Assembly: GCA_012845835.1 (NCBI GenBank)
Contig: JABAKD010000006.1
Span: forward strand, 5,758,318 to 5,822,317
Length of the DNA stretch: 64,000 nt
Reading direction: 5' to 3'
From: Undaria pinnatifida
Lineage: Eukaryota > Sar > Phaeophyceae > Laminariales > Alariaceae
Shown one piece after another: positions 55,701 through 63,816 of the stretch. Position numbers and translations under genes: made by a program. The notes under the pieces were generated by a model. That model had not been told where the DNA came from, did not search any database, and saw only the letters and a program-made list of their open reading frames with translations. Position 1 is the stretch's first letter, and every line of letters starts with the position of its first letter.

Positions 55701-58700
55701 TACACCCATTTTGACCGCCGGATATTTATCACTAGCATTTTTCACAGTATCAAGTCACTCTGTAACTCACCGACCACGATGTTTTTAGGCTGTTGTTTCT
55801 GGCTCAGCGTACTATTAATATAGCTTTTTACCGTTTATATATTGCGGATTCAGACCGCCACCTTGTAACACGGCGGAGATTGACACCGCAAAGAAAAAAA
55901 TGAGTTCGTTGGCGCGAGGGATCCAGAGCCACTGAAAAACGACCAAGAAACTAACACCCACAACACCCCTACACCGTAGCCTTGGCAGAAATTAATTCAA
56001 TCGCTGCACCACTACCGAAGCGTGTAATGTGTTACAACGTCTTAGCGTGGTACGGCTCCGGTAATATATTTACTAATGTATCATACACAGTACACGTAGT
56101 ACACCGTTATCTTGGCACAAGTGAATTAAACGGCTGTAGCTCTACCGAAGCATGTGATGCAACGTCTTGGCGTCGTAACGCTCCGGTAATATATTTACTA
56201 TTGTATGACACATAGTGCACGTAGCCCACCGTTGTCCTGGCAGAAGTTAATGGCTGCACCTCTATCTACCGAAGCATGTGTTACAACGCTATGGCGTGGT
56301 AAGGCTCCGATATCATATTTACTCTTGTATCATAAAAATAGTACACAGAGTATACGTAGTACAAACCTATAATATGTGCAAAGTAGTATACATACACCAG
56401 GTATAACTCGTTATGTAGACTAAAATATGCATATTAGAAAAAAAAAAACACTCCAGCTGTGAAATTGAAGGTTTCGTCGAAACTCATATCTTCAAGCTGT
56501 ATGTGTGATACTCCGATCGCGCGTATTACTGGGTGTGTGTCCTCATTAAGGATATAGGTCGGGGACTTCCCTTGGAACCACAATGTAGCTTGTACCAGGG
56601 TCAACAGAGTGATGTCAGTCGGTCTGTACGCGGAAACCATAATACCCGTCCTTGATAGGGAAAAATTATGACGGCTGTGCAAGGAAATGCATCAGTTTAT
56701 CAAGTGTACCCTGTAAGTCGTACAACCGGTAAGGAGAGGGCGGAGTGTTCGAAGGGGTGGGGGAGAGGGTTCGGGGGAAGGGCGGGGGGGGGGGGGGGGG
56801 GGGTAGGACCCCATAAATGTAGGGACTTGTTACAATACATAGTATTGTATTATTCATAGTTTACACGGGTGGTCTTATTATTCCCACATTTTCACCCCTG
56901 GGTGCAGGCCACAAGTAGCTCCATGCCTCGCTCAACACAAAAAGATATGCACATGTATTTATGTGTACATTGTTGCCGCGGCACAGAAAATCAAGCCATA
57001 CGGTCGGTCGCGGCCGCGGGGCAAGTCGTGAATCCAAAGGCACTAGATACTCGCCAGGTAACGAGCAACAATTCACGAAAAAGATGAAAAAACACACTTG
57101 AGTTGTGAGATCGACCAAAAACGATTTTGTTCAAATAGTATATATATTGGACCCATATCCGTTTCCGCGACCTCCCCGAAGGCGTTAGACACCACAAGTC
57201 TAAGAGGGTGGTCTCTCTTTGGACTTGAGACGCGTACGACGATAAAGGCATCACTTTTCGGCTGAAAATAAATCTGAACGACGGGGCTCCTTAACCCGAA
57301 ATCGTCGGGAAATAAATGTTGTTTTTTCACGTGATTCTCGTTGTTTGTATAAGCATAGGCGATGGGATTATGCACGCGGTACCAGTTTTAGTTTTCTCCA
57401 AATCAGTTCTTGGGAGGGGCATGTCTTGAGCTTCCAAATTGAGGGGTAGGTAGTATTAGAAAAGAAGTGTTGCACCTCTATCGTAGCACGCGTCTTTAAC
57501 CCCCCCTGACAAGGCCCCGCCCCCAACCGTGACCCTCGTGTTGTGCCTTTGGTCAGCTGTGGGAGGGGGGAGCGGGGGGCTAAATTCACCTCCGAAACCC
57601 GAACAACAACAGCTTTGCTCTAAGAGCCAGGTTAGAATCGTTGGGCCTGCGTGTCAAACATGGCGGGGCATTGCGGAAAAAGCGGCGCTTCAATAAACAC
57701 GGTGAAGGGTGGCAACAAAAATACGTTTCTCCAGCAACAAAAACTATTCTTCCAAAGACAGGCCGGCGTGCTGTTTTGCATCTAAAAAATGTGGCGGAAC
57801 ATTGATTGGGAAGGAAGGGGGGGGGGGGGGGGGGGTGGATTGATGAAAGCGTATATGCCTTCGTGTGTTCTTCACACTCCCGAATATAGTTTACCGCGCA
57901 CGGTGTTGCATACCTCACTCGTATTTTTCTTGGTGTCGCTGCTATTCATATGTCATCCGATAGGTTTTGTGCAGTAGTAAGAGATACAGCAGTCAGTGTC
58001 GACCCCTCTTGCAAACACCGTCCGAAACGTGCTACGATAGACGTAGTCCTTTCTGCCGAAATCTGAATTGACGGGTTTCTTGTGTAATACCCCGCCATGG
58101 TGGGAATTCCGCTCATTTTCTTCACGATTTTTCGTGGTATGCCAAGGCCATGGAGGATCTGCTCATCTCTTCCGTATATCGTATGTATTCATCTTTAAAA
58201 AACCTAATTTATAGATCCTGCCAACTCCGGTGAGGGACGTCGTAGATGCCCTTTGAAAAGCTTTATGTTGGGTGTTATACCGTGTCACAGTATTACGGCT
58301 AGGTCGGTTTAGCGGTCAGAAGTTGATCTTGACCGTCGCATCAACGTATCACCCCCTGCCCCTGTTCACTAAAGCCACATGGTTTTCCCCTTTTCATCAA
58401 AGCCATATACCTTTACTCGTATTGGGAATACTTGAAATTTCTCCCGCGGGCAACTCCTTCGGCTGTCTCACGGCCACATTTGGGCTCCGGCAAAAACCTG
58501 TATGCAGCTCATTTTCCACTTTTGCGGAGATTTTGCGTAAGAGAAAGCTGCGTTAGAGTTGAGCCGACATGTCTGCTGAACAACCAGACGGGTCCGAGAT
58601 TATGGTTTATTTTGTTGATAGATACACCATACCCGTTGGCCTAGCAGACAAGGCGGAAACTGCGCTGACTCCAACTCCACAGCGTTCAAGGCGTATCTCT

Positions 58701-61700
58701 CAAAAGCTGTCACTACTGGAATCGCAGAGAACCTGTTGCAAGTTGATCCGTTATCCTAGCGGCTCCGGCTTTCCCTGCTGGGTGTCGTCCCCTATCACAG
58801 CAATATTTAGCCTCACGCCGTACGTAGTCTATATCCAACCGAGGCCGACAAATAGCTAAAGTAAAATGAGTATGCAGATAAATAACAGCATACCTTGCTG
58901 CCGGAGAATATGGTGAGGTGATCCGTCGTGTACCTGTTTTGACGCATGATGCGGTAACTCCGGCAGAGGTACGGAACATCATTCACTTTCTGAGGTTCCA
59001 GTCCAGGAGTGATCCATCCCGTACCCAACAACAGAGGACGCGTGCTACGATAAAGGTGCACCACTTTTTCTCGGGGGCTGTTCAATTTAGGAGGCTAAGG
59101 CACGTCCTTCTTAGCTCCCAAAAAAACAGATTTTCCGAAAACAACAGTAAAACTGCTGCCGGATGAAAACTCCTATGGCCTAGGCATACAACGAGAACCA
59201 TGCCAAAAAATGAACCAATTTTCCGACGGTTTTTGGGTTAAATATGAAGTCCCGTCATTCAGAAACCATTTCACACGAAAAGTGATACCTCTATCGTAGC
59301 ATGCGTAAGATTCCGAGAAAAAAACAAATCGCTACCACTGAATAACAGACCCACGCCCCATCCATGATGTAGGCGTATGATAAAGGCATGGGGCAAGACT
59401 CATCCCACGGTGATAGCGGTTGCAGACTGATTCGACGATACCCTCCCCCCCCAAAAAAAGCAGCGAATTTCTTTAATGAATGGACGTCTCATGGCTGCTC
59501 ATCACGAAAAAAGATGCTGACCAAAAATATGTAGGATTGGGTATTTGCTCGTACCAATGTCTGACATACGTAACAACGTTAAAGTGTCTACTCCAACTTA
59601 GTCTCGCCCTGTGTGGCGCTTGCAGATGTCATGAAGGAAGCTCTATTTCTGAGGCAGGTTTGGCGTTTCATATTGCCTGATGCCGGCATGCCCTGCATAC
59701 CGGTATAAGTGCTGGTGAACGTCGTTGTCAGTGTGTATGACACCATGGGTAACGAGCTGACTTCTCAGCACACTGCCCCTCGCGAAATATTCGTTTGGGG
59801 CCTCACCATCCCTCATGCCAAGACTATACCATGCCTGAGTCAGTCTAGCTTTTGCTGCTGCGGATTGCGGGGCGTAAAACTTCTTCAAAAAATTCTACCC
59901 TTAAGGCTTCGCTAGGATTCCCGACCAAGCAAAAAAAATGTGTCACCACGACCACGTACCAGGTATCATTTATCAATAGTATAGACAGCTAATATACGCC
60001 AACCAACAAATACCGTGATCTTTCACAACTACCAGGATCAAAAGTCATGCTTTCGGAAATAACCATTTTTCCTCAACTCTTTGGAACTGAGGGAAAATGG
60101 TTGAATGAAAATGAACAAAAAATTGCCAACTCATATCATATCCGACACCAAATTCGGCTGTCACAGGCAAGCGTTGTGTATCATTCCCCGACCAACATCA
60201 GTACTATGAGCAGCAATGATTAATCGCTCATCTCTGAAAAGTTCCAGCATTTCAGTTCGTAGGTACGCTTGATAAGCAAGAGTATCAACCGCTATGTATA
60301 CCAATTGTAGTATAGCATCATTCGACTGACTCTACCTTGCGTAAGCGCTATGCCGACCAAAAAAATCGTAATCGCTATGAACCGCTAATCATACCAGTTG
60401 CAGTATTTTTTTATTTTTATTTTATTATTTATTTATTTTTTCTCACAATTTTACTTCCAGCTTCTGGACAAGCCGTGGTCACAGGTGTCGTGCCTTCTCC
60501 CCCCCGGTTCTTGTCTTTAATTTTTATCGCGCATAGGGTTCAGCAGTCCCACTGCTCGTCGATTTTTCATCGAATGTTGCTAACTCACGCTCTCGCGCTT
60601 TCCGCAAGTCAATTTGTGCACAAGAAAAAGTCCCAACGAATTTATTTGTACGAGTATGCACTCGGCGGGGCTCGAACTCACGAAACTGACCTCTACCAGG
60701 CTCGAGGATAACCTGATACGCCACCGGGGCGACCGGACCTATATGGCAATATATCATCATTCGGCGAACAAGCATGTTTTGATACTACTATATTGCTGTG
60801 GTACTTGAAAATATTCCATGCCTTTCGATCTCAAAACCCGGTGGTGGGGTCACCTCTTTTCGCGTAACACGTGTTCGCCGCGGACGGGTAAGGCGCCGAC
60901 CAGGCGTCTCGTGCCCCCAACCCCGGAGCTAGTTGAAAAATTCAATTTGAGCTCCCTTCTTCGGCGGAGACAACGATAATATACGTACTTGTGCCTTGTT
61001 TAGGACTGCTTCCGAGAGCCCATCGACGGCTCCCACCTTGACATGATCCACTACATGATGACCTAGGCAACCCCGTGTACGAGGTACTCCAATAAAATAG
61101 ATCCTCGCATATATTCTTGTTTGCAAAAGGACTACCGACCGACGAAGTCGCGGGGTGGCAACGGCATGGTATTCCTGGAGATACGGCCGGGAGCCGGTTT
61201 CAACACCAGCGATTTCGCTAAACAAACGTTGGAGGGGCTACCTACCGTAGAACAACTCTGCAGTTGTTTCCGCCAAGCGTTACTGGCCGGTCGACCTCCT
61301 CAAGCGCGTGCAACGCTCAGTTCGTAGTCATGATAACTTGTACGAGTACACTGGTTGTTTTTAGGACAACCGCACAATAATCTTGGTCCGACTGCGCGAA
61401 CGAAGGTCTTGGGAAGTCATATTTCGGGTTAGCTGCTGACCTATCCTACCTCACGTTAGTGGTTACAGCCTTCTGCAGCACCGCCCCCAGCGCAGGAAGA
61501 TTCAACCCAAATTCTGACCATTTTTGACCTCAGCAGCACCGTCATCCCGAAAAGATTTCAGCCGAAAAGCAGTCTACCTCCATCGTAGCACGGCAGACCG
61601 CTCAAAATGTCGTCCTTACCCTAACGGTGTGGTGTCGTCTCCGCAACACGGTGCCTACGAGTATACTCTACCGGTCGGTGCTCTTACCCAACTGGTACTG

Positions 61701-62706
61701 TGTACCGTAGTGGAGTCGTAGGACGCGTCGTACGACAGAGGTGGTACGTTTGCGTTGGATTATATATTTGATGATGACGGGCCTCCTGAACCAGGAATCG
61801 TCGGCATTTCTTTAGTATTTCTCAAATCTTTTCGTTGTACAGATGTGTCTAGGACCTGGGATTTCCCTCCCGGGGTAGACTAGACTAGCGCTTTACCCTT
61901 TGTCCGAAAGTTGAGTTGTCGGGTGTGATATTGCACAAATCATCAAGTGAAGATCCTAAAAACACAATGGCTGCACCTCTCCCGTAGCGTGCGTCGTACC
62001 CTTAACCGTAATCCCAATCCCACTCCCAATCCTTCCCTTGCCTTTGCCCTTGCTCTTGCCCTTGCCCTTGCCCTTGCCCAGGGTAATCCCATGGCAAGGG
62101 CTGCAGGTTTGGGGCTGAATGTGTTGCTGACCGCGGCTGAGCTGCGCAAGGTCTGAACAATCGTTTAGTATGGAATTTTCACGAGTATAGTTCAGTTAAG
62201 ACACAAAGCGCATACAAATTTTGGTCGGGTTGCGCGAAACGGTTGTCTTCCAAGTCATGTTTTGGTCGATGTTGCTATATTAAGCTAGCTCCTCATGTTG
62301 GGAGCTCAGAAAGCTCTTAGACCTTGCTGCGCACCTACCGTGGGGTGACGCCCACAATTCGTGGCCTTATCCTACACTAATGGTGCCCCTACTCGAATGT
62401 TGCCAAAAGGTGGGGTCCCTATCCTAGATTATGATCATAATGGCGCCCTCTTACCCTAATGGTGCTGTCCCCGATGACGGCGATCTTAAACCCCATGCCG
62501 TCGTCGATGCCAAGCCGAGGCATGGGGCTTTCTTTGGCGTCCTCGTCTTTTAATGCCTTTTCACGCTGCTCCACCGCCGAGAAGAGCCCATCGATCTGGT
62601 TGTGGAGCACCACTTTCCTGAACGGGGTGTTATCGTGAGGGTATACAAAAATTACATTAGCAAAGGTGGGCGTTCGAACGACAACGTCGCAGACAACAGG
62701 CAACAT
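40663..62706 (-). CDS. SGNH-hydrolase-fold (GDSL/PC-esterase-like) protein, eight exons
   Basis: The spliced minus-strand model is 1311 nt, 436 aa. Exons: 62706-62455, 51021-50827, 49189-49074, 45207-45003, 42958-42889, 42827-42731, 42108-41827, 40756-40663. All phases agree and most junctions have good GT-AG signals; the weakest are the acceptor at 42828 and the donor after 42731. Family markers are 'IAVIGDST' with the nucleophile-position Ser at residue ~81 (codon 62464-62466), 'FVYFGCGLHFL' (~163-173, block III-like G-x-H), a 'TVFMQQHTS' strand and a final 'LDGRHY' giving the D-x-x-H pair (~404-407), split by the last intron. SGNH enzymes are esterases or acyl/glycan-modifying transferases; the substrate here is unknown. 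Met at 62704-62706 is the first in-frame ATG. The frame is open upstream through a Trp-rich hydrophobic stretch, so an N-terminal membrane anchor exon may be missing. Introns carry MITEs, minisatellites and TE fragments. Confidence 0.75.
41019..41378 (+). repeat. MITE-like repeat M1 with a nested ~80-bp insert
   Basis: Ends gacgcgtgatacgatac and cctctaccaccgtacggtag...gtgcgtc. The interior is interrupted at about 41081-41159 by a block related to the 81-bp mini-element at 47386-47466. Lies in the last intron of the SGNH gene. Confidence 0.7.
41480..41578 (+). repeat. MITE-like repeat M1, right-end fragment
   Basis: Only the right terminus (tacctctaccgtagcacgtgtc) is clear; the left boundary is arbitrary. 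Confidence 0.45.
41827..42108 (-). CDS. SGNH gene exon 7
   Basis: 282 nt between ttacacccag and GTAAGA. Encodes 'TRTVFMQQHTSRII', a Pro/Arg-rich section and 'DLNRRAENVMERLDVP ... TPPLDGR'-type sequence leading to the catalytic Asp. Confidence 0.8.
42165..42403 (+). repeat. MITE-like repeat M1, copy
   Basis: Left terminus truncated, interior strongly conserved (gagtgacggggctcttcaac, ccaaatcagtttgtgggtta), right end cctctatcgtgtatagcccacgtc. It ends 57 bp from the acceptor side of SGNH exon 7. Confidence 0.75.
42439..42673 (+). repeat. MITE-like repeat M2, full copy
   Basis: Begins actctacgatagccacccc and ends with its inverted counterpart ttggggtaccgtggaac. Contains the family blocks 'tttcatggctgctcga' and 'gctcgtttcaacaccgacga'. 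Sits 58 bp from SGNH exon 6. Confidence 0.7.
42731..42827 (-). CDS. SGNH gene exon 6 (small, boundaries uncertain)
   Basis: 97 nt if the acceptor is aaag at 42828 and the donor GTTCCC; this is the only combination found that keeps phase between exons 5 and 7. Encodes 'RVGVKTLATVDLVLDMSK'. A cag acceptor 11 nt further in gives a stop in the required phase. Confidence 0.5.
42889..42958 (-). CDS. SGNH gene exon 5 (small)
   Basis: 70 nt after a strong polypyrimidine tract and tatag, followed by GTAAGT; ends in phase 1. Encodes 'LVHVDWPNEYEPEEICTR'. Confidence 0.6.
43795..43886 (+). repeat. 33-bp tandem repeat, three units
   Basis: Units of the pattern cttcacaccgcgaaggaccaggggggtca.. with small changes, running into a CACTCG-type palindrome at about 43888. 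Confidence 0.85.
44832..44845. repeat. Perfect CACTCGTGCGAGTG palindrome
   Basis: One of several occurrences of the CACTCG-NN-CGAGTG motif between 43.8 and 50.3 kb; perfect over 14 bp. Lies in SGNH intron 4. Confidence 0.7.
45003..45207 (-). CDS. SGNH gene exon 4
   Basis: 205 nt, starts after acaccccag, ends before GTGAGA in phase 0. Encodes 'WVHYERILEEAVLFF', a Gly-rich loop and a long charged helix ('AIERLEDEYDVRVRQY'). Confidence 0.75.
45281..45549 (+). repeat. MITE-like repeat M1, copy
   Basis: Ends gcgggctacgatagaggtac and acgtacagtgtcatgcgtc; interior conserved in part (cacccaaaatcgtcgggaat). Confidence 0.65.
45835..46060. repeat. GATGATG/GACGATGCTGACGATGATGG minisatellite
   Basis: Degenerate ~60-bp higher-order units of gatgacgatgctgacgatga plus (GATGTT)-rich spacers. 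Opens Ser/His-rich frames on the minus strand that are not genes. Confidence 0.85.
46147..46400 (+). repeat. Dispersed repeat R4, copy
   Basis: Head with CACTCGCTCGAGTG palindrome (46164-46177), body 'gggatggttagtt' and tail 'agccattcgtgcgactgctg', as in the copies at 49.38 and 50.11 kb. Confidence 0.65.
46843..47089 (-). repeat. MITE-like repeat M1, minus copy
   Basis: Left end cacgcgtgctacgatagagg; interior 'tatttccgacgattttg' and decayed right end 'tatagcctgcgtc'. Confidence 0.7.
47195..47536 (-). repeat. MITE-like repeat M1, minus copy with nested mini-element
   Basis: Ends gacgcttgctacaatagagg and cctctatggtagcacgcgtc; interrupted at 47386-47466. Confidence 0.8.
47386..47466. repeat. 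81-bp mini-element with 8-bp inverted ends, nested in M1
   Basis: Bounded by CCCCTTTA and TAAAGGGG (perfect 8-bp inverted ends) and inserted into the conserved 'gattttgggttaa...cgtcattcagaaacc' part of M1. A diverged relative sits in the M1 copy at 41.08-41.16 kb. Confidence 0.6.
48165..48345. repeat. ATCATACTATC / CACATATCA minisatellite
   Basis: Two adjoining simple arrays: cacatatca/cacgtatca units, then atcatactatcat units, on a Tyr/His/Ser-only plus-strand frame. Confidence 0.85.
48787..49018 (+). repeat. MITE-like repeat M2, copy
   Basis: Ends gcggtaccgtcccccccc and gggagggctaccgtagaac, with 'tttcatggctgctcgaca' inside. Lies just beyond the donor of SGNH exon 3. Confidence 0.7.
49074..49189 (-). 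CDS. SGNH gene exon 3 (block III-like)
   Basis: Preceded by a T-rich tract and ccag, followed by GTGTAG; ends in phase 2. Encodes 'DADFVYFGCGLHFLQL', matching the family strand-loop with Gly and His. A MITE M2 copy ends 55 bp beyond the donor. Confidence 0.75.
49378..49570 (+). repeat. Dispersed repeat R4, copy
   Basis: Head ggtcactctcgcgagtgactcc, body 'gggatggttag', tail with 'ctccctaccgtagccatgg'. Confidence 0.6.
50108..50345 (+). repeat. Dispersed repeat R4, copy
   Basis: Head contains the perfect palindrome CACTCGCGCGAGTG (50126-50139); tail 'gagtcactcgtgggactggc'. Confidence 0.65.
50827..51021 (-). CDS. SGNH gene exon 2
   Basis: 65 codons in phase 0 at both ends, after cactctgttag and before GTACGC. 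It begins 'MQANLLAWLLKQR', which continues the helix expected after the GDS block; the middle is acidic and polar. Confidence 0.75.
51130..51505 (+). repeat. Dispersed repeat R3, long copy
   Basis: The first ~240 bp is the reverse complement of 53650-53866 (block tgagacattggaaccacac and onward); the last ~95 bp is the R3 core shared with 3.2 and 29.3 kb. It therefore links the short and long forms of the family. Confidence 0.75.
51650..52090. repeat. Scattered ATAGTGGCA motifs interrupted by MITE M2
   Basis: The motif tagtggc recurs about seven times across the segment. An M2 copy interrupts it and is flanked by inverted 'cccactattgagg' and 'cctcaatagtgg'. Confidence 0.6.
51757..51992 (-). 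repeat. MITE-like repeat M2, minus copy
   Basis: Starts gttctacggtagccccccc and ends with a G run and ggctatcg; interior in minus orientation (gaaatcggcggttttgaaac, gagcagccataaaaattcgt). Confidence 0.75.
52266..52413 (+). pseudogene. Possible gene fragment with a C-x2-C pair
   Basis: In this frame the sequence reads 'HRVCNPCIAKKQK' followed by a Lys/Glu-rich helix and TAA at 52411. Codon use looks gene-like, and an adjacent frame continues with an acidic Ser/Asp/Glu section to 52.57 kb. Perhaps a decayed zinc-finger-bearing transposase or host gene fragment; family not recognised. Confidence 0.25.
53300..53560. repeat. Cluster of three T-arm-like fragments in AT-rich DNA
   Basis: The block cggtgaggctcgaacccacg (53316-53335; complement resembles a tRNA T-arm GGTTCGAGCC) recurs in diverged form at about 53404 and 53514, each in AT-rich sequence. 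Possible relics of a tRNA-derived retroposon. Confidence 0.4.
53545..53866 (-). repeat. Dispersed repeat R3-long, minus copy
   Basis: Reverse complement of the upstream part of the 51.13-51.5 kb copy (landmark cacacgcttgtaccctacaa versus tgcagggtgcaagcgtgtag), forming an inverted pair 2.2 kb apart. Confidence 0.75.
53974..54233 (+). repeat. MITE-like repeat M1, best full copy
   Basis: Termini gacgcgtgctacgctagagg and cctctgtcgtagcacgcgtc are inverted repeats of one another; 260 bp long. This copy best defines the family. Confidence 0.9.
54990..55100 (+). repeat. MITE-like repeat M1, internal fragment
   Basis: Contains 'tttctggatgacggggtttctcaacccc' related sequence and the T-run that follows it, without termini. 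Confidence 0.5.
55230..55690. repeat. (GATGTTATGAT)n-type minisatellite
   Basis: About 460 bp of degenerate gatgatgttatgatgatgtta units. No gene. Confidence 0.9.
55980..56300. repeat. ~125-bp tandem repeat, about three units
   Basis: The block ggcacaagtgaat/ggcagaaattaat ... accgaagcatgtgatg... gctccggtaatatatttact recurs near 55.98, 56.12 and 56.23 kb. Confidence 0.75.
56430..56810 (+). repeat. Dispersed repeat family R2, long copy with poly-G end
   Basis: Core and tail as in the other copies, then the block 'gtaagtcgtacaaccggtaa' and 'gagggcggagtgttcgaagg', ending in an 18-G tract at about 56787-56804. Confidence 0.8.
57229..57494 (+). repeat. MITE-like repeat M1, full copy
   Basis: Ends gacgcgtacgacgataaagg and cctctatcgtagcacgcgtc; interior fully conserved (gacggggctccttaaccc, ctccaaatcagttcttggga). 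Confidence 0.88.
57818..57836 (+). repeat. Poly-G tract
   Basis: About 19 G in a row between AGGAA and TGGATT. Confidence 0.9.
58025..58160 (+). repeat. MITE-like repeat M1, left-end fragment
   Basis: Left terminus acgtgctacgatagacgtag and the beginning of the interior; right part lost. Confidence 0.55.
58569..58859 (+). CDS. Doubtful ORF, 96 aa
   Basis: ATG in acceptable context opens a frame whose first ~45 residues have mixed composition ('SEIMVYFVDRYTIPVGLADK'). A neighbouring frame from 58.68 kb reads 'ADSNSTAFKAYLSKAVTTG', so a frame break or short intron may join the two. No family recognised. Lies on the opposite strand within SGNH intron 1. Confidence 0.2.
   Translation: MSAEQPDGSEIMVYFVDRYTIPVGLADKAETALTPTPQRSRRISQKLSLLESQRTCCKLIRYPSGSGFPCWVSSPITAIFSLTPYVVYIQPRPTNS
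59037..59306 (-). repeat. MITE-like repeat M1, full minus copy
   Basis: Ends gacgcgtgctacgataaagg and cctctatcgtagcatgcgt, interior in minus orientation (cctatggcctaggcatacaa, cgtcattcagaaaccatttc). Confidence 0.88.
59427..59530 (+). repeat. MITE-like repeat M2, left-half copy
   Basis: Left terminus gattcgacgatacc with C run, then 'tctcatggctgctcatcacg'; right half missing. Confidence 0.55.
59643..59900 (-). pseudogene. Ty1/copia-type gag fragment
   Basis: Minus-strand reading 'AKARLTQAWYSLGM' then 'EYFARGSVLRSQLVTHGV' has the spacing of the copia gag (UBN2-type) region: Leu-rich helix, 'L..mr.geap.eYf', then 'L..hGv' and the start of the following helix. About 80 residues survive, with no protease or RT next to it. 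An isolated relic in SGNH intron 1. Confidence 0.5.
60600..60745 (-). repeat. tRNA-derived SINE-like sequence
   Basis: On the minus strand: box A-like TGGCGTATCAGG, then 30-40 bases later box B-like GAGTTCGAGCC, separated by a short hairpin (CCTC...GAGG). Acceptor-stem pairing is absent, so it is not a functional tRNA. The tail continues into unrelated AT-rich DNA. Confidence 0.5.
61130..61253 (+). repeat. MITE-like repeat M2, right-half copy
   Basis: Contains 'cggggtggcaacggcatggt' and 'gagccggtttcaacaccagc', ending ggggctacctaccgtagaac; left half missing. Confidence 0.65.
61722..61995 (+). repeat. MITE-like repeat M1, copy
   Basis: Ends gacgcgtcgtacgacagagg and cctctcccgtagcgtgcgtc; interior diverged. 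Confidence 0.7.
62455..62706 (-). CDS. SGNH gene exon 1 (GDS block)
   Basis: 84 codons ending 'IAVIGDSTIR', followed by GTAAGA. The open frame extends upstream to about 62.76 kb (Trp/Leu-rich), so the true start could be earlier. Confidence 0.7.
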
Positions 62707-63039
62707 ATCTTTTTTTTGCTGTGTCCAGAGCACCCCCAGCCACCATGAGAAATGACGCTGATAGGCTGTATGTTAAAGCTGCATGAACAGAGACATACCG
62801 CGGTAGGGGATGCAGCAGATTCTAAGAATTTTCTTATTTCCTAACACGACGATCTCAAGTTATCTCACTTGAAACACGACTTAGGAACGAATTCGTTCGC
62901 GCAATCTGACCAACACGTCTATGCGCCAGTCCTTATCAACATACCATACTAGTAACCGTATCAGACTTGAATTGTTACAGCGGCAGATATTTTCTCACTT
63001 GGAAAACAAGCTCCACCCGTCAGAAAACGTTTGCCCCCG

Positions 63040-63301
63040 AACGCGCGCTACGGTGGAGGTATCAATTTTCGTCTGAAATGTTTTCTCAATGTTGGGGCTC
63101 CCTTGACCCCAAATAGTCGGAAAATAAGCCATTTTTTGTTCAATGATTTTGGTTGTATACCTTGGCCATGGGGATTTTCATCCTACGGAATAGTAGAAGT
63201 TTTTTAATTTTCTTCAAATCAGGTTTTGGGAGAGGTCTTAAGCTCCGAAATTTAAGGGTAGTACTCGAAAAGAAGTGGTGCACCTCTATCGTAGCACGCG
63301 T
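63040..63301 (+). repeat. MITE-like repeat M1, full copy
   Basis: Ends acgcgcgctacggtggaggt and gcacctctatcgtagcacgc; interior conserved (cttgaccccaaatagtcgga, caaatcaggttttgggagag). Confidence 0.88.
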
Positions 63302-63546
63302 GGCAAAAAATGGCGACCCCTACGGTGGGATGACGTTTTTATGTGCGTGCTTGAACCACAACGATCGATGCAGACAAGAATCCAGCGATCTTATTTCGGA
63401 GAATCACGCGTTCCTGAAGGAACACGATACAAAAGTGTTGCGTCAGTATGAATGCTGAGGGCGCACGCTTGAAGGAAAGCAATGAAGGTCTGGTTGTGGC
63501 GTGCGACGTCCCCGAGGAGTTGTCATCATTGTCACCATCACCGAAT

Positions 63547-63816
63547 CATGGCTACGATAGAGGTTACGCTTTTAGGGCTTAGTTGTTATTTGAACGACCA
63601 GGCTTCTTAACCCATCTTAAGCCAAAATCGTCGGAAAGCCGTTCTTTTTCTTTGCCATTGTGAAAAAAGGAAATTTACACCTAGCCCATGGGCGTTTGTC
63701 ATCCGGTTGCACTTCCAGTTTACTCAAAAATACCGTCTTAGGTGAAGAATAGAGACCCTCCCCAATTTGAGTCTCAGATCGACAAGCGTGCACGTCTACA
63801 TACAGTAGAATGTGTC
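63547..63816 (+). repeat. MITE-like repeat M1, copy
   Basis: Left end atggctacgatagaggttac, interior 'ccaaaatcgtcggaaagccg', right end decayed (cagtagaatgtgtc). Confidence 0.7.

Noticed and set aside
60600..60745. Functional tRNA gene on the minus strand
   Set aside because: No 7-bp acceptor stem can be formed and the T-stem has a mismatch; better explained as a SINE.
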